From Bisbaumannia pacifica (lineage in GTDB: Bacteria; Pseudomonadota; Gammaproteobacteria; Pseudomonadales; Halomonadaceae), in the NCBI RefSeq assembly GCF_007989625.1, contig NZ_BJUK01000036.1:1-38017 (forward strand): a DNA stretch of 38,017 nt. The letters run 5' to 3'. The translations under genes were made by a program, and so were the position numbers. This document shows positions 8,601-16,447 of this stretch, in pieces; positions within the stretch are counted from its first letter, which is position 1; each line of letters starts with the position of its first letter. Under the pieces are notes generated by a model that saw nothing but the letters and a program-made list of their open reading frames with translations, ran no database searches and was not told the DNA's origin.

Positions 8601-11600
8601 CCGTTGCGCTCCGTCCTTGCCATAGGTGCTTGCAATCCAGTTAACCCGGATATGCCGTTGACGCTTGTCCAGATGAAGAGGCACCAGGATCTGACGCCCC
8701 TTCGAATCACTGGCCTTCACGACCACCAAAAGTGAATCCGCCTTTGTGGCCGAATCCAGCACCATTACCGGATCATGGAGCAGCTCGGGCAACTGCTCGA
8801 TCACGCTCATTGGCACGACGTGCTTATCCCGGGTCGCCTTCTCCACAACCGACCGAGCGATAGACATGGGAAGGTCTGGCGCCCCGATCTCAGCCAGCAC
8901 TGGCGATGTCCGACCAAGCGAGATGGGCGGAACTAGGGCATTGCGATTCTCCAGCGCCCTCTTCAGATTTTTCCGATAGGCCTCGGCTTCCTGCTGGATC
9001 GGGGTAAACAGCTTGTTCTCGCCCTTCCGCTTGCTGTAGCGGGTCACCACCGACTCGGCCTGCTCGGCGTCACGCATGGCCTTTTCGCGGCGCAGCCACT
9101 CCCGGCTCTGCTCGCCCAGGGCCAGCACATCGGTATAGGTCCAGCCGATGGACGGGAAGACACGGCGCAGCAGGTCGCGGATCTTCGCCACGGCGCGGTG
9201 CCAGGCCTTGGGCCGATAGCCCTTCTCCAGCAGATGCGCCACCAGCTCCTCGCCGATGGTGATGCGATCCTCGCGGTTGGCCGGATCGAGGAAGGGGTAG
9301 TCGCGGCGCACCTCGGCCAGGATGTCGCGACCCGTGGGGTGGTTGGGCAGGCTACGGTAGAGGCTGAGCATCACCCGGTCGAGCTGGTGCCCCTGGTCTC
9401 CCAGCACACCGCGGATGCCCTTGTGGCCGACGGCCTCGTGGATAGCGGCGCGCACCCCGTCCTCCACGCTCTCGACGTTGTCGGCGACCACATAGAGATC
9501 GCCGTCGATATACATGCCGCGCACGTCGCGAGGGTCCACGCTCTGCAGCACCATGCCAATCAGGGCCTGGGGCGGCAGCTCCAGGGCCGACTGAATGACC
9601 TTGGCGTCAGATAGCTCGGGGGTGTCGCCAATGGCCTCGATGATGGCCTCCCGGCTTACCGGCCGGGCATCGCTGCGCCCGATGGCGTAGCGCTGGTCGG
9701 TGGGCAGATCGCTGAGACGCCGGGCCTCCCTGGCGGCACCATTGGGGCCGGCCATCTGGCTGATGGCCTGATCGCGGCCGTCGATGACCTCGTAGAGGCC
9801 GTCATGCACCTTGGCGATGCGATAGTCGCCGACCTCCTGGTAACTGCGCACCTGGCGCTCTTCGCCGGAATAGCCGGTGTAGCTCAAGGGCTTGTTGCGG
9901 CGCTTGGGCTTCGGCGCGCTGTCGTCAGGACTTTCGGCGGCATCCCGTGCATTTTCTGCCGGGGCTTCCGGGGCGGGCTCGGCCTCTGCCCCCGGCTGCG
10001 CCCCCATCAGGTCCTGCTGCCCGCCGGCCATTGCCACGTCAGCGGCACGGTCACTGCCAGCCAGGCGGAAGTCGTCGGCCTCGGTGTCGGCCTGGGCGCG
10101 CTGCGCCTCCTGGCGGTGCCGCTCGGCCTCGACCTGCTCCGCCTGCTGCTGCTCGCGTTCCTGGGCGGCCAGCTCCTGCTCGTCGTAGGTAGCGAGCAGA
10201 GGCCCGTCCCCTACTGCTTCGGATTGTCGGCCTTCTTGCCGCCCTTCAGCCCCTGGGGCAGCTTCAGCTTGTCGCCCTTGGGCAGGCTCTCGCTGGCCTC
10301 GCTCAGCGCCTGGCCGAACATCTCCTTCAGGCTGTCGTTGTTCTGCACGCTGATCTTGATCTTCTCGTTGGAACGCGGCATCGAATACATCCCGGTTGGT
10401 GGTGGTGTCCTCGAACAGGGCGCCGTTGTGCTCGCTCTCGGCGCGGCGGCGCACTGCCTGGCCAATGTAGCGCATCCCTTCGGCCAGGGCTCGGCGGCTG
10501 CGCAGGTTGTTGTGGAAGGTCACGGCCAGCAGCGCCGTGGCCTCAGGTACCGGCTGGGTGAAGGCGTCATTCTGACGTGTCAGCTCGCGCACGCTGATAC
10601 CATCCTGGCGGGCCCGGCGCACCAAGCGGACGGCGTCGTTAATGGTGCCGATGGCATCCCGGGCCTCCTGGCTGCCGGTTTCCCGGGCCAGGGCCAGATC
10701 CGGCGCCGCTTCCTGCAGGGCGGCGGTGAGGTTGCGCATCAGCTCGCCCTGCTCGGTGGTCAGCGCTACCAGGTCGCTATCGGCGTAGGCCTTGGCAAAG
10801 ACGGCGCGCTGCATGCGGGCGCCGAGCTCCGGGCTGGCCTGACCATCGCGGGTGGTATAGCGAGCCGCCTCGTTGTTGCCCAGGCGCCGCACGAAGCCGC
10901 GCTGGAATCCACGGTTGCTGGCTGCCAGAGGGTCGCCGGACTGATCCGGGGCCCAGGCCTGCAGGTCCTCGGCGGTGAGGCTGTCGGCATCGGCCAGGGC
11001 CTGCTCGTAGGCGGTCATGCCGGCCACATTGGCCTCGTTGGCGCGGCGCGCGAAGTCGGCGCGGTCGATATTGGTCACCCGCTCGCGCACCAGGACCGGC
11101 TGGGTCATCTCGTCCACGGCGGCGGGGTCGATGCCCTGGGCAGCGGCCTCTCGGCGCACGAAGTCGCGGTAGGCCTGAGCCTGGGGGCCGCCCTGCTGGT
11201 AGGCGGTAGCGATGGCCATGGTGCGGCCATTGCCGGATTCCACCACGCCATCCGCGCCGATGATCGGCGCGCCCGTGCCCGCGTCCCGGCTGGACCCCAG
11301 CCGCTCGGGGTTGAGCCGGGCGGCGATATTGCGCACCTGGACCTGGCTATTGGCCCCGGTACGGTCCCGAGGTTGCAACTCCTGGGGAAACGCCGGATTG
11401 ACCCGGCCATCGGGCGTGTTGGAGGTGGTCAGCTCGAGCAGGTCCATGACTCGAAAGCGCGCGCGCACCGGCGTGTTATCGGGCAGGTAGGCGGTTTCGC
11501 CGCGGCCCCGGGTGCGGGCCAGGCGAGCAACCTCCTCGGCCTGCTGTTGCTGGCGGGTCCGGGCGGCCCGGGAATCCTGGCCTGAGCCGGTATCGGTGAA

Positions 11601-13289
11601 GCGGGCCCGGGGGAAGGGCTGATCTAGGCCGGTGTTGGCATTGCCGGCCACCGGCCCCTCGCCGTAGACGATGCCTTGGTCGGGGATCTGCGGGCGCTGC
11701 TGGCTGGCCTGCTCGCGCATCCGGGCCTCGGCCTCACGCTGGCCGGCCAGGCCCTCATCGCGGCGCACATGGCGGGCCTGGGGGTCGTACTGGGTGGTGT
11801 CGGCGGTCGGGCCACCGGCAAAGATGGTGTCGGGGTCGCCCGGGGGCAGTTGTGCCTGGCGGCCGCCCCGGCCGATCAGGCCGGCCACGCCCTGTTCATC
11901 CACGAGCTCGCCCTCGGGGCGGGCCGGGCGCTCGGCAGTGCCCTCGCGCTCCAGGGCAGCGCGCAGGTTGCGGGAAATGACATCAGCGCGCTCGGTGAGG
12001 CGACGGGCCTGCTCGACGTTGCCCTCCTCAAAGGCACGCTCGGCGCGATCAAGGATGGTGGAGATGTTGCGTAGCCGAGTCTGGCCCTGGTAGCTCGAGC
12101 CCCGGGCCAGGTTCTGCAGGTCGTCGAGCTCGCCCATGGCCAGTTGCAGGCGGTTGCCCACCTCGGCGCTGACCGATGGATCTACCGGCTCACGCTCGGG
12201 CTGGCTGGCCTGCTCCGCCGCCTGAGCGGCCTGGGCCTGGTCGAGGCTATCGCCGCCCTGGGCCGCGGCCTGCTCCCGGGCCGCTTCGATCTGGTCTACC
12301 TGGCGACGGGCCTGGCCGCGCTCACCGAGGCCGGCCGGGGCGCCCATGATGCCGCCCATCAGGCCACCGGCCGCGGCCTCGTCGATCATCGCCTTGACGT
12401 CCACCTCACCGAGATTGGCCAAGAGCGAGTCGCCGTTGTTCTCCACCCAGTAGTTGGCGTGCTGGCTGATCAGCCCCTGCAGACCCTCGGTACTGGCCTC
12501 GGCGATCAGGTTGGTCAGTGAGCCGCGACCGGCGGCACCCCGGGCGGTACGCCCCGCCTGGCGGCGCAGGTCATCGAGCACCCGGTCGCTGATCTCGCTG
12601 GCCGCGCGGTCGGCCAACTCGCCCTTGCCAGCACTGCGCAGGAGGCGAACCGGCGTGACCGCATCCAGGGCGCCGGCCAGTGTGCCGTGGGCCAGCGACA
12701 CATCGAGATCCTCGGTCTCGCCCATGAGGGCGCCGGTCTCCATGCCGGCCGAGGCACCAAAAGCGCCCAGCGCCTGCCCTGCCCGCTTGGCCCCCTCCTT
12801 CGCTGCGGCGCCGGCCAGGGTGCGAGCGGTGACGCCCGCGGCCACCCCGCCCACACCGCCGCCGGCAATAGAGGTAGCCATCATCGGCAGCAGGTTGCCG
12901 GCGGTATAGCTGGCCCAGTTCCAGGCATCCCCGGCGCTACGAATATCGGTGAAGCCATAGCCGAGATCGTTCTCGGCGGCCTCATCCATGTTGCGCTGGT
13001 AGATATCGCGACCGGCATTGAGGATGCCCTCAGACTCCAGCGCCTCGCCGGCTGCCATTACCAGACCGCCACCCATGGCCTGGAGCTGGTCGATGCCGGC
13101 GGCAAAGCCCCCGGTAAAGCCTGGGGTGGCATCGCGGGCGGCGGGCTCGCCACCGCCGACATAGGCCTCGAACTCCTCATCGCTGAAGTACTGGAATTCG
13201 GGTGAGGTGCGGATCAGCGACTTGATCTCATTATCGCTGGTCTCGCGCAGGGAAGGATTGCGGCGGCGAATTTCGTCAATTAGGGCCAT
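5655..13289 (-). CDS. Giant polyvalent virion/ejection protein (ParB-like, MuF-C nuclease-like, LPD38-like)
   Basis: This 2,544-residue product ends the late operon. From the N-terminus: a short charged region; hydrophobic Ala/Gly-rich segments (about 130-330); low-complexity linkers; a DdrB-like ParB domain (about 605-800) with LQPRDR and VESGNGR; a second linker rich in Q, E and A (about 960-1130); an HEAVGH metallopeptidase-like motif near 1284; a MuF-C/BECR-type nuclease domain (about 1430-1640) with EIGAPDLPM and DPVMVLDSAT; a tandem 24-residue repeat; and an LPD38-like region (about 1900-2300) with a membrane helix near 2215. Giant proteins of this type occur in podoviruses and conjugative elements and are thought to be delivered with the DNA; delivery here is inferred. 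The start at 13289 lies 6 bases past a GGGA-loop hairpin. Residues about 963-1027 are odd: another frame has the better codon signature there. Confidence 0.9.
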   Translation of the reverse strand: MALIDEIRRRNPSLRETSDNEIKSLIRTSPEFQYFSDEEFEAYVGGGEPAARDATPGFTGGFAAGIDQLQAMGGGLVMAAGEALESEGILNAGRDIYQRNMDEAAENDLGYGFTDIRSAGDAWNWASYTAGNLLPMMATSIAGGGVGGVAAGVTARTLAGAAAKEGAKRAGQALGAFGASAGMETGALMGETEDLDVSLAHGTLAGALDAVTPVRLLRSAGKGELADRAASEISDRVLDDLRRQAGRTARGAAGRGSLTNLIAEASTEGLQGLISQHANYWVENNGDSLLANLGEVDVKAMIDEAAAGGLMGGIMGAPAGLGERGQARRQVDQIEAAREQAAAQGGDSLDQAQAAQAAEQASQPEREPVDPSVSAEVGNRLQLAMGELDDLQNLARGSSYQGQTRLRNISTILDRAERAFEEGNVEQARRLTERADVISRNLRAALEREGTAERPARPEGELVDEQGVAGLIGRGGRQAQLPPGDPDTIFAGGPTADTTQYDPQARHVRRDEGLAGQREAEARMREQASQQRPQIPDQGIVYGEGPVAGNANTGLDQPFPRARFTDTGSGQDSRAARTRQQQQAEEVARLARTRGRGETAYLPDNTPVRARFRVMDLLELTTSNTPDGRVNPAFPQELQPRDRTGANSQVQVRNIAARLNPERLGSSRDAGTGAPIIGADGVVESGNGRTMAIATAYQQGGPQAQAYRDFVRREAAAQGIDPAAVDEMTQPVLVRERVTNIDRADFARRANEANVAGMTAYEQALADADSLTAEDLQAWAPDQSGDPLAASNRGFQRGFVRRLGNNEAARYTTRDGQASPELGARMQRAVFAKAYADSDLVALTTEQGELMRNLTAALQEAAPDLALARETGSQEARDAIGTINDAVRLVRRARQDGISVRELTRQNDAFTQPVPEATALLAVTFHNNLRSRRALAEGMRYIGQAVRRRAESEHNGALFEDTTTNRDVFDAAFQREDQDQRAEQRQPEGDVRPGAERGQREPAQGRQAEAAPGAEGRQEGRQSEAVGDGPLLATYDEQELAAQEREQQQAEQVEAERHRQEAQRAQADTEADDFRLAGSDRAADVAMAGGQQDLMGAQPGAEAEPAPEAPAENARDAAESPDDSAPKPKRRNKPLSYTGYSGEERQVRSYQEVGDYRIAKVHDGLYEVIDGRDQAISQMAGPNGAAREARRLSDLPTDQRYAIGRSDARPVSREAIIEAIGDTPELSDAKVIQSALELPPQALIGMVLQSVDPRDVRGMYIDGDLYVVADNVESVEDGVRAAIHEAVGHKGIRGVLGDQGHQLDRVMLSLYRSLPNHPTGRDILAEVRRDYPFLDPANREDRITIGEELVAHLLEKGYRPKAWHRAVAKIRDLLRRVFPSIGWTYTDVLALGEQSREWLRREKAMRDAEQAESVVTRYSKRKGENKLFTPIQQEAEAYRKNLKRALENRNALVPPISLGRTSPVLAEIGAPDLPMSIARSVVEKATRDKHVVPMSVIEQLPELLHDPVMVLDSATKADSLLVVVKASDSKGRQILVPLHLDKRQRHIRVNWIASTYGKDGAQRFLSRQIEQGRLRYFDTKQGPEWFQSSRLQLPGGGTPSRGLESGPEWLQSLRLQLPVEGVPQGPDSSVLTPEDIGNPEIRFALRGKPRVAFESQFDDFTDADRAAASKIGARTPVRSAISEAVAAVRDGNAMAYFKEKASVAALKIRQGMVDRVAALKELDEQLYGESALGENITRSSWVLARMSNAANGALHALLHNGRIRLDPKEKVITLQDGDSKGLGEVLGRLGSAAEIERFMGWIAGNRADKLRAEGRENLFKDADIDAMKSWNRGNLADGRSREAVYREVFEEFQAYRDDVLAVAEQSGIISKEQREMWRDDFYVPFYRLSEEKGAPSGQLGTAGLSRQQAYKKLKGGTQNLNDLLQNTMMNFHHLLDASLKNQAAVQAVENAKQLGMAEKVPESGRDTSKSTFVMEGGKKVFYEIDDPLVFQALTALAHPGMNSTAMKVMRGFKRVFTNLTTTTPQFMVANLIRDSLQATATNEVSKNAFKNVIDGAGAYRDQRIRAQMLASGASFNFGHLYGNNPDELRAQLTRGMRDAKLVDGPMMVPNLLRKGWSWWNDVNNTAENLNRAAIYAQNREGGELRAAFEARDLIDFSAHGAWPAVRVLIDIVPFLNARIQGLDKIYRSGVKPGASVVAEAFGYGKAGVTAKQAAARFWTVTGALTLATVALYLHNQDDEEYQKLEDWQKDTYWFFRAGDQAFFIPKPFEVGAMATLAERITEQFTDDQATGRVFRERLMHMMTDTFSFSPVPQMMQPALDIYANYDAFTGRPIESMGMDRLSPELRRRSGTSKVAEWISGALNSTVGAIGDPDKNPLALSPVQVDHLIGGYLGQVGTWVASSGDVAWRAATGVESPARRWYEFQPIRRFYRNLGDEDRYTRYGTVFYEGLREAGRAHADVKELREMGNLADAAEVARTNREMLALRLPLNRAQRRLRSINQQIDIIRRSSLDGEVKRQRIDRLNAVKNQIQRALGERVLEARAG

Positions 13290-13295
13290 CTGGCG

Positions 13296-13309
13296 TTGTC
13301 TCCCGACAA
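13296..13309 (-). repeat. GNRA-loop hairpin, copy A (upstream of giant gene)
   Basis: On the transcript strand TTGTC-GGGA-GACAA forms a five-base-pair stem with a GGGA tetraloop, ending six bases before the giant gene's ATG. The loop plus stem reads GGGAGA, the only Shine-Dalgarno-like sequence before this start, at a somewhat long spacing of about ten bases. Confidence 0.6.
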
Positions 13310-13322
13310 GGCGTTGTGATCA

Positions 13323-13361
13323 CCCGGGCGGCGTGGCGAGGTTCGGCCAGGCCGCCCCGGG
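13323..13361. repeat. Long stem-loop between late genes
   Basis: CCCGGGCGGC (13323-13332) pairs with GCCGCCCCGGG (13351-13361), leaving one bulged C and an 18-base loop. It sits between the stop of the 13,366-14,406 gene and the start of the giant gene. No T-run follows on the minus strand, so it looks more like an mRNA processing or attenuation structure than a terminator. Confidence 0.4.
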
Positions 13362-13365
13362 CGTG

Positions 13366-14406
13366 TTACTGCTCCAGGTTCAGTGGTACGCCGGCGTCTT
13401 GCAGGCGCAGCAGGCGCTCGGCGATCCAGCGCTTACGGTCGGCGGAGAGGTTGGGGTTCTGGTCAAGCGACAGCAGTTCCTCGGCCACCTGCTGGGCCTC
13501 GGTCATTGTCTCGTCGCTGACGCTGCCGCCCTGGCCGCGCGCGCGATTGATGTCGGCCATCATGCCCCCGGGGGATGCGCCGCCCGCCATCTCGCGCTCG
13601 ATGCGGTCGATCACGGCGTCGGCGCGCTCGCTGGCCTGAGTAGCGGCGCGGCGGGCCTCATTGGCCTCCTGGGTGTTGCGGCGCTCCTCCATCTCCTGGC
13701 TGAGCAATCCGCGTACCGTGGGCTGGCCGCCATTCTGTGACCCTCCGCGGGGCGCTTGGCCCTGCTCGCCGCCTGGCTGGGCCCCGCCTTCCCCGGCCAG
13801 GAGGCGCTCCAGCGGCGTCAGGCTGCCGCCGCCACCCAGCAGGGCGTCGTATTGCCCCTGGAGCCGGCCCATTTCGGCTTTCTCCTCGGTGGTCAGCTCG
13901 CGCATCTCATCGCTGGCCCGCTCGCGGATGGTCTCGATTTGGCCAGCGATACCATCCAGGCGATAGCGATCACGCTCGGAGAGCTCGCCACCGCCCATCT
14001 GGGCGCCTTCCGGCAGGTTGGCCGGGCGGTACTCGTTGCGGCTCGGGCTGTACTGGACCATCCCGTCGCCGGTACGCACCATCTGCCAATCGTTGCGCCC
14101 TTCTTCGCGGCGAGCCCCGATCTGCATTGAGGTACGGCGATTCGCTCCGCGCTCGCGCATTTCGGCCAACTCACGCTGCTGGGAGCGATCGAGGCCGCCC
14201 TGCTCGGCCCGGAAGTCACGGTCTTGCTGATTCTGCCCGGCGGTGAACTGCTGCTGGTCGTTCTGGCGAGCCATTGACAGATCGTGGTCGAGGCGGCGGA
14301 GCGCCTCATCTCGGCGCTGTTGGATCCGGCTCTGAGCGTTCTGCTGCATGGCCCTGCCGCCACCCATCATGGCGCCGGCCAAGGCGCTGGCGAGTAATCC
14401 AGCCAT
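13366..14406 (-). CDS. Putative internal virion protein, coiled-coil
   Basis: The 346-residue product starts with a short hydrophobic glycine-rich segment (AGLLASALAGAMMGGG), followed by long charged, glutamine- and arginine-rich helical stretches with coiled-coil character (about 20-110 and 150-185). A Gly/Gln-rich linker and another helical C-terminal region complete it. No domain family is recognised. ATG at 14406 is chosen over GTG at 14409: it overlaps the preceding stop (TGATG) and lies six bases after AAGGAGG. Position between the tail module and the giant virion protein, together with composition, suggests a podovirus internal (ejected) protein. Confidence 0.7.
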   Translation of the reverse strand: MAGLLASALAGAMMGGGRAMQQNAQSRIQQRRDEALRRLDHDLSMARQNDQQQFTAGQNQQDRDFRAEQGGLDRSQQRELAEMRERGANRRTSMQIGARREEGRNDWQMVRTGDGMVQYSPSRNEYRPANLPEGAQMGGGELSERDRYRLDGIAGQIETIRERASDEMRELTTEEKAEMGRLQGQYDALLGGGGSLTPLERLLAGEGGAQPGGEQGQAPRGGSQNGGQPTVRGLLSQEMEERRNTQEANEARRAATQASERADAVIDRIEREMAGGASPGGMMADINRARGQGGSVSDETMTEAQQVAEELLSLDQNPNLSADRKRWIAERLLRLQDAGVPLNLEQ

Positions 14407-15053
14407 CACATGCCTCCTTGTGGTTGTTGTGGTTGTTGCGGCTGCTGGGGTGCTGAGCCTGACGGCTGAGCGCCGCTCAGTTGCTTAGCCTGGCGCAGTG
14501 CGCCGATCAGCTCGGCATAGCGCTGCCGCTGCTCGGGAGGCATGTCGCCTCCGGCAGCCTGGCCGAACTGACCCATCGCCAGCATGAAGGCGGCCTCGAT
14601 GGCATCGCCGTTGCCCTGCTCGGGCAGCACGCCCAGGCGCACGGCAATCTCGCCCACGGCCTGGGCCGCGACCATGCCGGCCTGAACCAGTACGCCAGGC
14701 GCCACCGTCTTGCCTTGATCGGTCAGCGCCTGCCAGGCGGTCAGCATCAGTTGGGCTAACACGCGCCCAATGGCCCGCTCCGGGGCGTCACGGCCCTGCT
14801 CGAGGATCTGGCGCACCTGGGGCAGCATCTGCTCATAGAGCGGCCCCAGCATGGCCTCGACCAAGCTGTCACGCTGCTGGGCGCCCTGCTCGGGGTCCAT
14901 GTCCACGCGGGGATCACCGCTCGGGCCGGGCTGGCCTGGCGCGGGTTGCTGAGGGGCTTGGCCCTGGGGTGCTGGTTGTTGCGAGGGGCGGCCCGGCTGG
15001 GCCTGAGGAGAGGGCTGGCCTGGCGCCATGCCCTGCTGAAGGAGTCCTGCCAT
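14406..15053 (-). CDS. Putative internal virion protein, proline/glutamine-rich
   Basis: The 215-residue product has a proline/glutamine-rich N-terminal third (about 9-60), a helical central region (about 60-185) containing MLGPLYEQMLPQVRQILEQG and a repeated QQP tail ending QGGM. I recognise no conserved family. It is translationally coupled to the next gene through TGATG, and its start follows a GGGA-loop hairpin carrying GGGAGG. The context is the internal-protein cluster of the late operon. Confidence 0.65.
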   Translation of the reverse strand: MAGLLQQGMAPGQPSPQAQPGRPSQQPAPQGQAPQQPAPGQPGPSGDPRVDMDPEQGAQQRDSLVEAMLGPLYEQMLPQVRQILEQGRDAPERAIGRVLAQLMLTAWQALTDQGKTVAPGVLVQAGMVAAQAVGEIAVRLGVLPEQGNGDAIEAAFMLAMGQFGQAAGGDMPPEQRQRYAELIGALRQAKQLSGAQPSGSAPQQPQQPQQPQGGM

Positions 15054-15059
15054 GGTGTG

Positions 15060-15073
15060 TCGCCTCCCGGCGA
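15060..15073 (-). repeat. GNRA-loop hairpin, copy B
   Basis: TCGCC-GGGA-GGCGA forms a five-base-pair stem with a GGGA tetraloop, seven bases upstream of the ATG at 15053. GGGAGG across loop and stem is the apparent Shine-Dalgarno. It lies in the 21-base gap after the stop at 15075. Confidence 0.65.
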
Positions 15074-15074
15074 G

Positions 15075-16067
15075 TTATCCAAAGAACGATTGCGCGTAAC
15101 TGGCGTAGCCGTCGAAATCGATGGGGCCGCTGGGGGCCGCCGTCTGGGTCATAGTAGCAGGCGGCTCTGAGGTTGTCGGCGACTGGGCAGCGCCTACGCC
15201 GTCACCCGTGCCGGCGCCCGGGGCCGATCCGCCGAGAGCGCCACCCAGGGCGGCGGATCGACCCAGGTGACTGCCGCCGATAGCGCCGCCAAGCGTGCCG
15301 GCCAGGGCCCCGTGAACGCCACCCAGGGCCCCGCCGAAGCTCCCCCCTAGCGCCGCCAGCCCCCGGCCACCCAGCAGTCCGCCCACGCCTGCCAGAGACT
15401 GGCGGCCCAGGCTATGGCTGAAGCTGGTATCGAGGTTGGTGTCGAATTCCGCGTTGTGGGCCTCGGCGGCCTGTTGGGCCGCCCTGGCTCGCCCTACGGT
15501 ATCTACGGCCATGCCGAGGGCGGGGCTCACTGTGCTGGCGGCCAGCGAAAGGCCCCGCTCGATCAGCCCAGGCCTGGCCTGCATCTGAATGTTGCGATCG
15601 GCCCGGGCCTCCACCTCATCTTCGCCCATGGGTGCGGCATCCAGGCGGCCCATAAAGCTGCGCTCCGCCTCCATGGCCGCCACGTCGCCGCTGACCACCC
15701 CCGGGGTATCGATCTGGCCATAGAGCCCCAGCGCCTGGCGCCCGGTCCGCGTTGCGACGTCTGCCCGGGTGGTCAATGACGGTGATGCCATCGTCCCCGT
15801 GTTGATGCCCGCGCCGATCTCGCTATCGGATGGCGCCGAGTGATTGCGAGCGCCCGGGATGCTGGTATGAGTGCCGGGCGGGCCAATGCCGCCATTGCCA
15901 CGACCCACGCCAGCATCCAGGCCAGCCCCCTGCCCCGGCGCCACGCCGCCGGTATCCACCGCACCGCCGAAGCCACCACCATAGCCGCCGCGGTCGTTAT
16001 CACGGCCGCCTCGCCCGGCCGATCCTCCGCCGTAGCCGCCGCCGGTTGCCGAGTCTGCCCAGCCCAT
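15075..16067 (-). CDS. Glycine-rich internal virion protein with glycine-zipper region
   Basis: The 330-residue product opens with a very glycine-rich, arginine/aspartate-spiced segment (about 1-70). A charged middle follows, then a glycine-zipper-like hydrophobic region (about 225-290) with repeated LGG and GxxxG spacing (GVGGLLGGRGLAALGG onward). The C-terminus ends YASYAQSFFG. Glycine zippers favour membrane insertion or helix packing, which would suit a protein that helps build a DNA-ejection channel; this is inference. No named family is recognised. Its start is coupled to the preceding gene by TGATG. Confidence 0.7.
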   Translation of the reverse strand: MGWADSATGGGYGGGSAGRGGRDNDRGGYGGGFGGAVDTGGVAPGQGAGLDAGVGRGNGGIGPPGTHTSIPGARNHSAPSDSEIGAGINTGTMASPSLTTRADVATRTGRQALGLYGQIDTPGVVSGDVAAMEAERSFMGRLDAAPMGEDEVEARADRNIQMQARPGLIERGLSLAASTVSPALGMAVDTVGRARAAQQAAEAHNAEFDTNLDTSFSHSLGRQSLAGVGGLLGGRGLAALGGSFGGALGGVHGALAGTLGGAIGGSHLGRSAALGGALGGSAPGAGTGDGVGAAQSPTTSEPPATMTQTAAPSGPIDFDGYASYAQSFFG

Positions 16068-16438
16068 CAGCCATCCTCCTGATCGCCGGTGATCATGCCG
16101 CTGGTCAGCAGCCCCTTGCCGGCGATACGGTTCAGGTGACTGCTATAACCATTGATCTGCCCAGGGGTCGCCATTTCGTCTCGCCGGCGCCGGTCGTACA
16201 TCTCGCGCTCGAAGGCCTGCTGACTCTTGGCTTGTTCCCCCTGCAGATACGCTTGCCCGACGCCCATAGCCACACCGCCGATCAGGTTCGCAGCCTCGGG
16301 ATTATCGCCGATCCAGTTGAAGGCCTCGGTGGCGAAGTTGGTCACGCCATCCCAGAAACCCGCGTCAGAGCCCACGTCTACCGCCGCCTGTACAGCGCCG
16401 CTATCCAGCACCGAGTCGATGCCACTCATCAGGTCCAT
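16067..16438 (-). CDS. Putative small internal core/tail protein
   Basis: The 123-residue product has an acidic N-terminus, a hydrophobic stretch (ANLIGGVAMGVGQAYL, about 49-64) and a basic helical segment (EREMYDRRRRDEM). This layout resembles the short internal core proteins of podoviruses, but sequence alone does not place it in a family. Its stop overlaps the next start by one base (TGATG), so it is coupled to the glycine-rich protein. The gene before it ends nine bases upstream. Confidence 0.65.
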   Translation of the reverse strand: MDLMSGIDSVLDSGAVQAAVDVGSDAGFWDGVTNFATEAFNWIGDNPEAANLIGGVAMGVGQAYLQGEQAKSQQAFEREMYDRRRRDEMATPGQINGYSSHLNRIAGKGLLTSGMITGDQEDG

Positions 16439-16447
16439 ATCGCTCTC

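Noticed and set aside
9804-11585. 593-residue plus-strand open frame
   Set aside because: Same antisense-shadow composition; the minus-strand frame has a ParB-like domain here.
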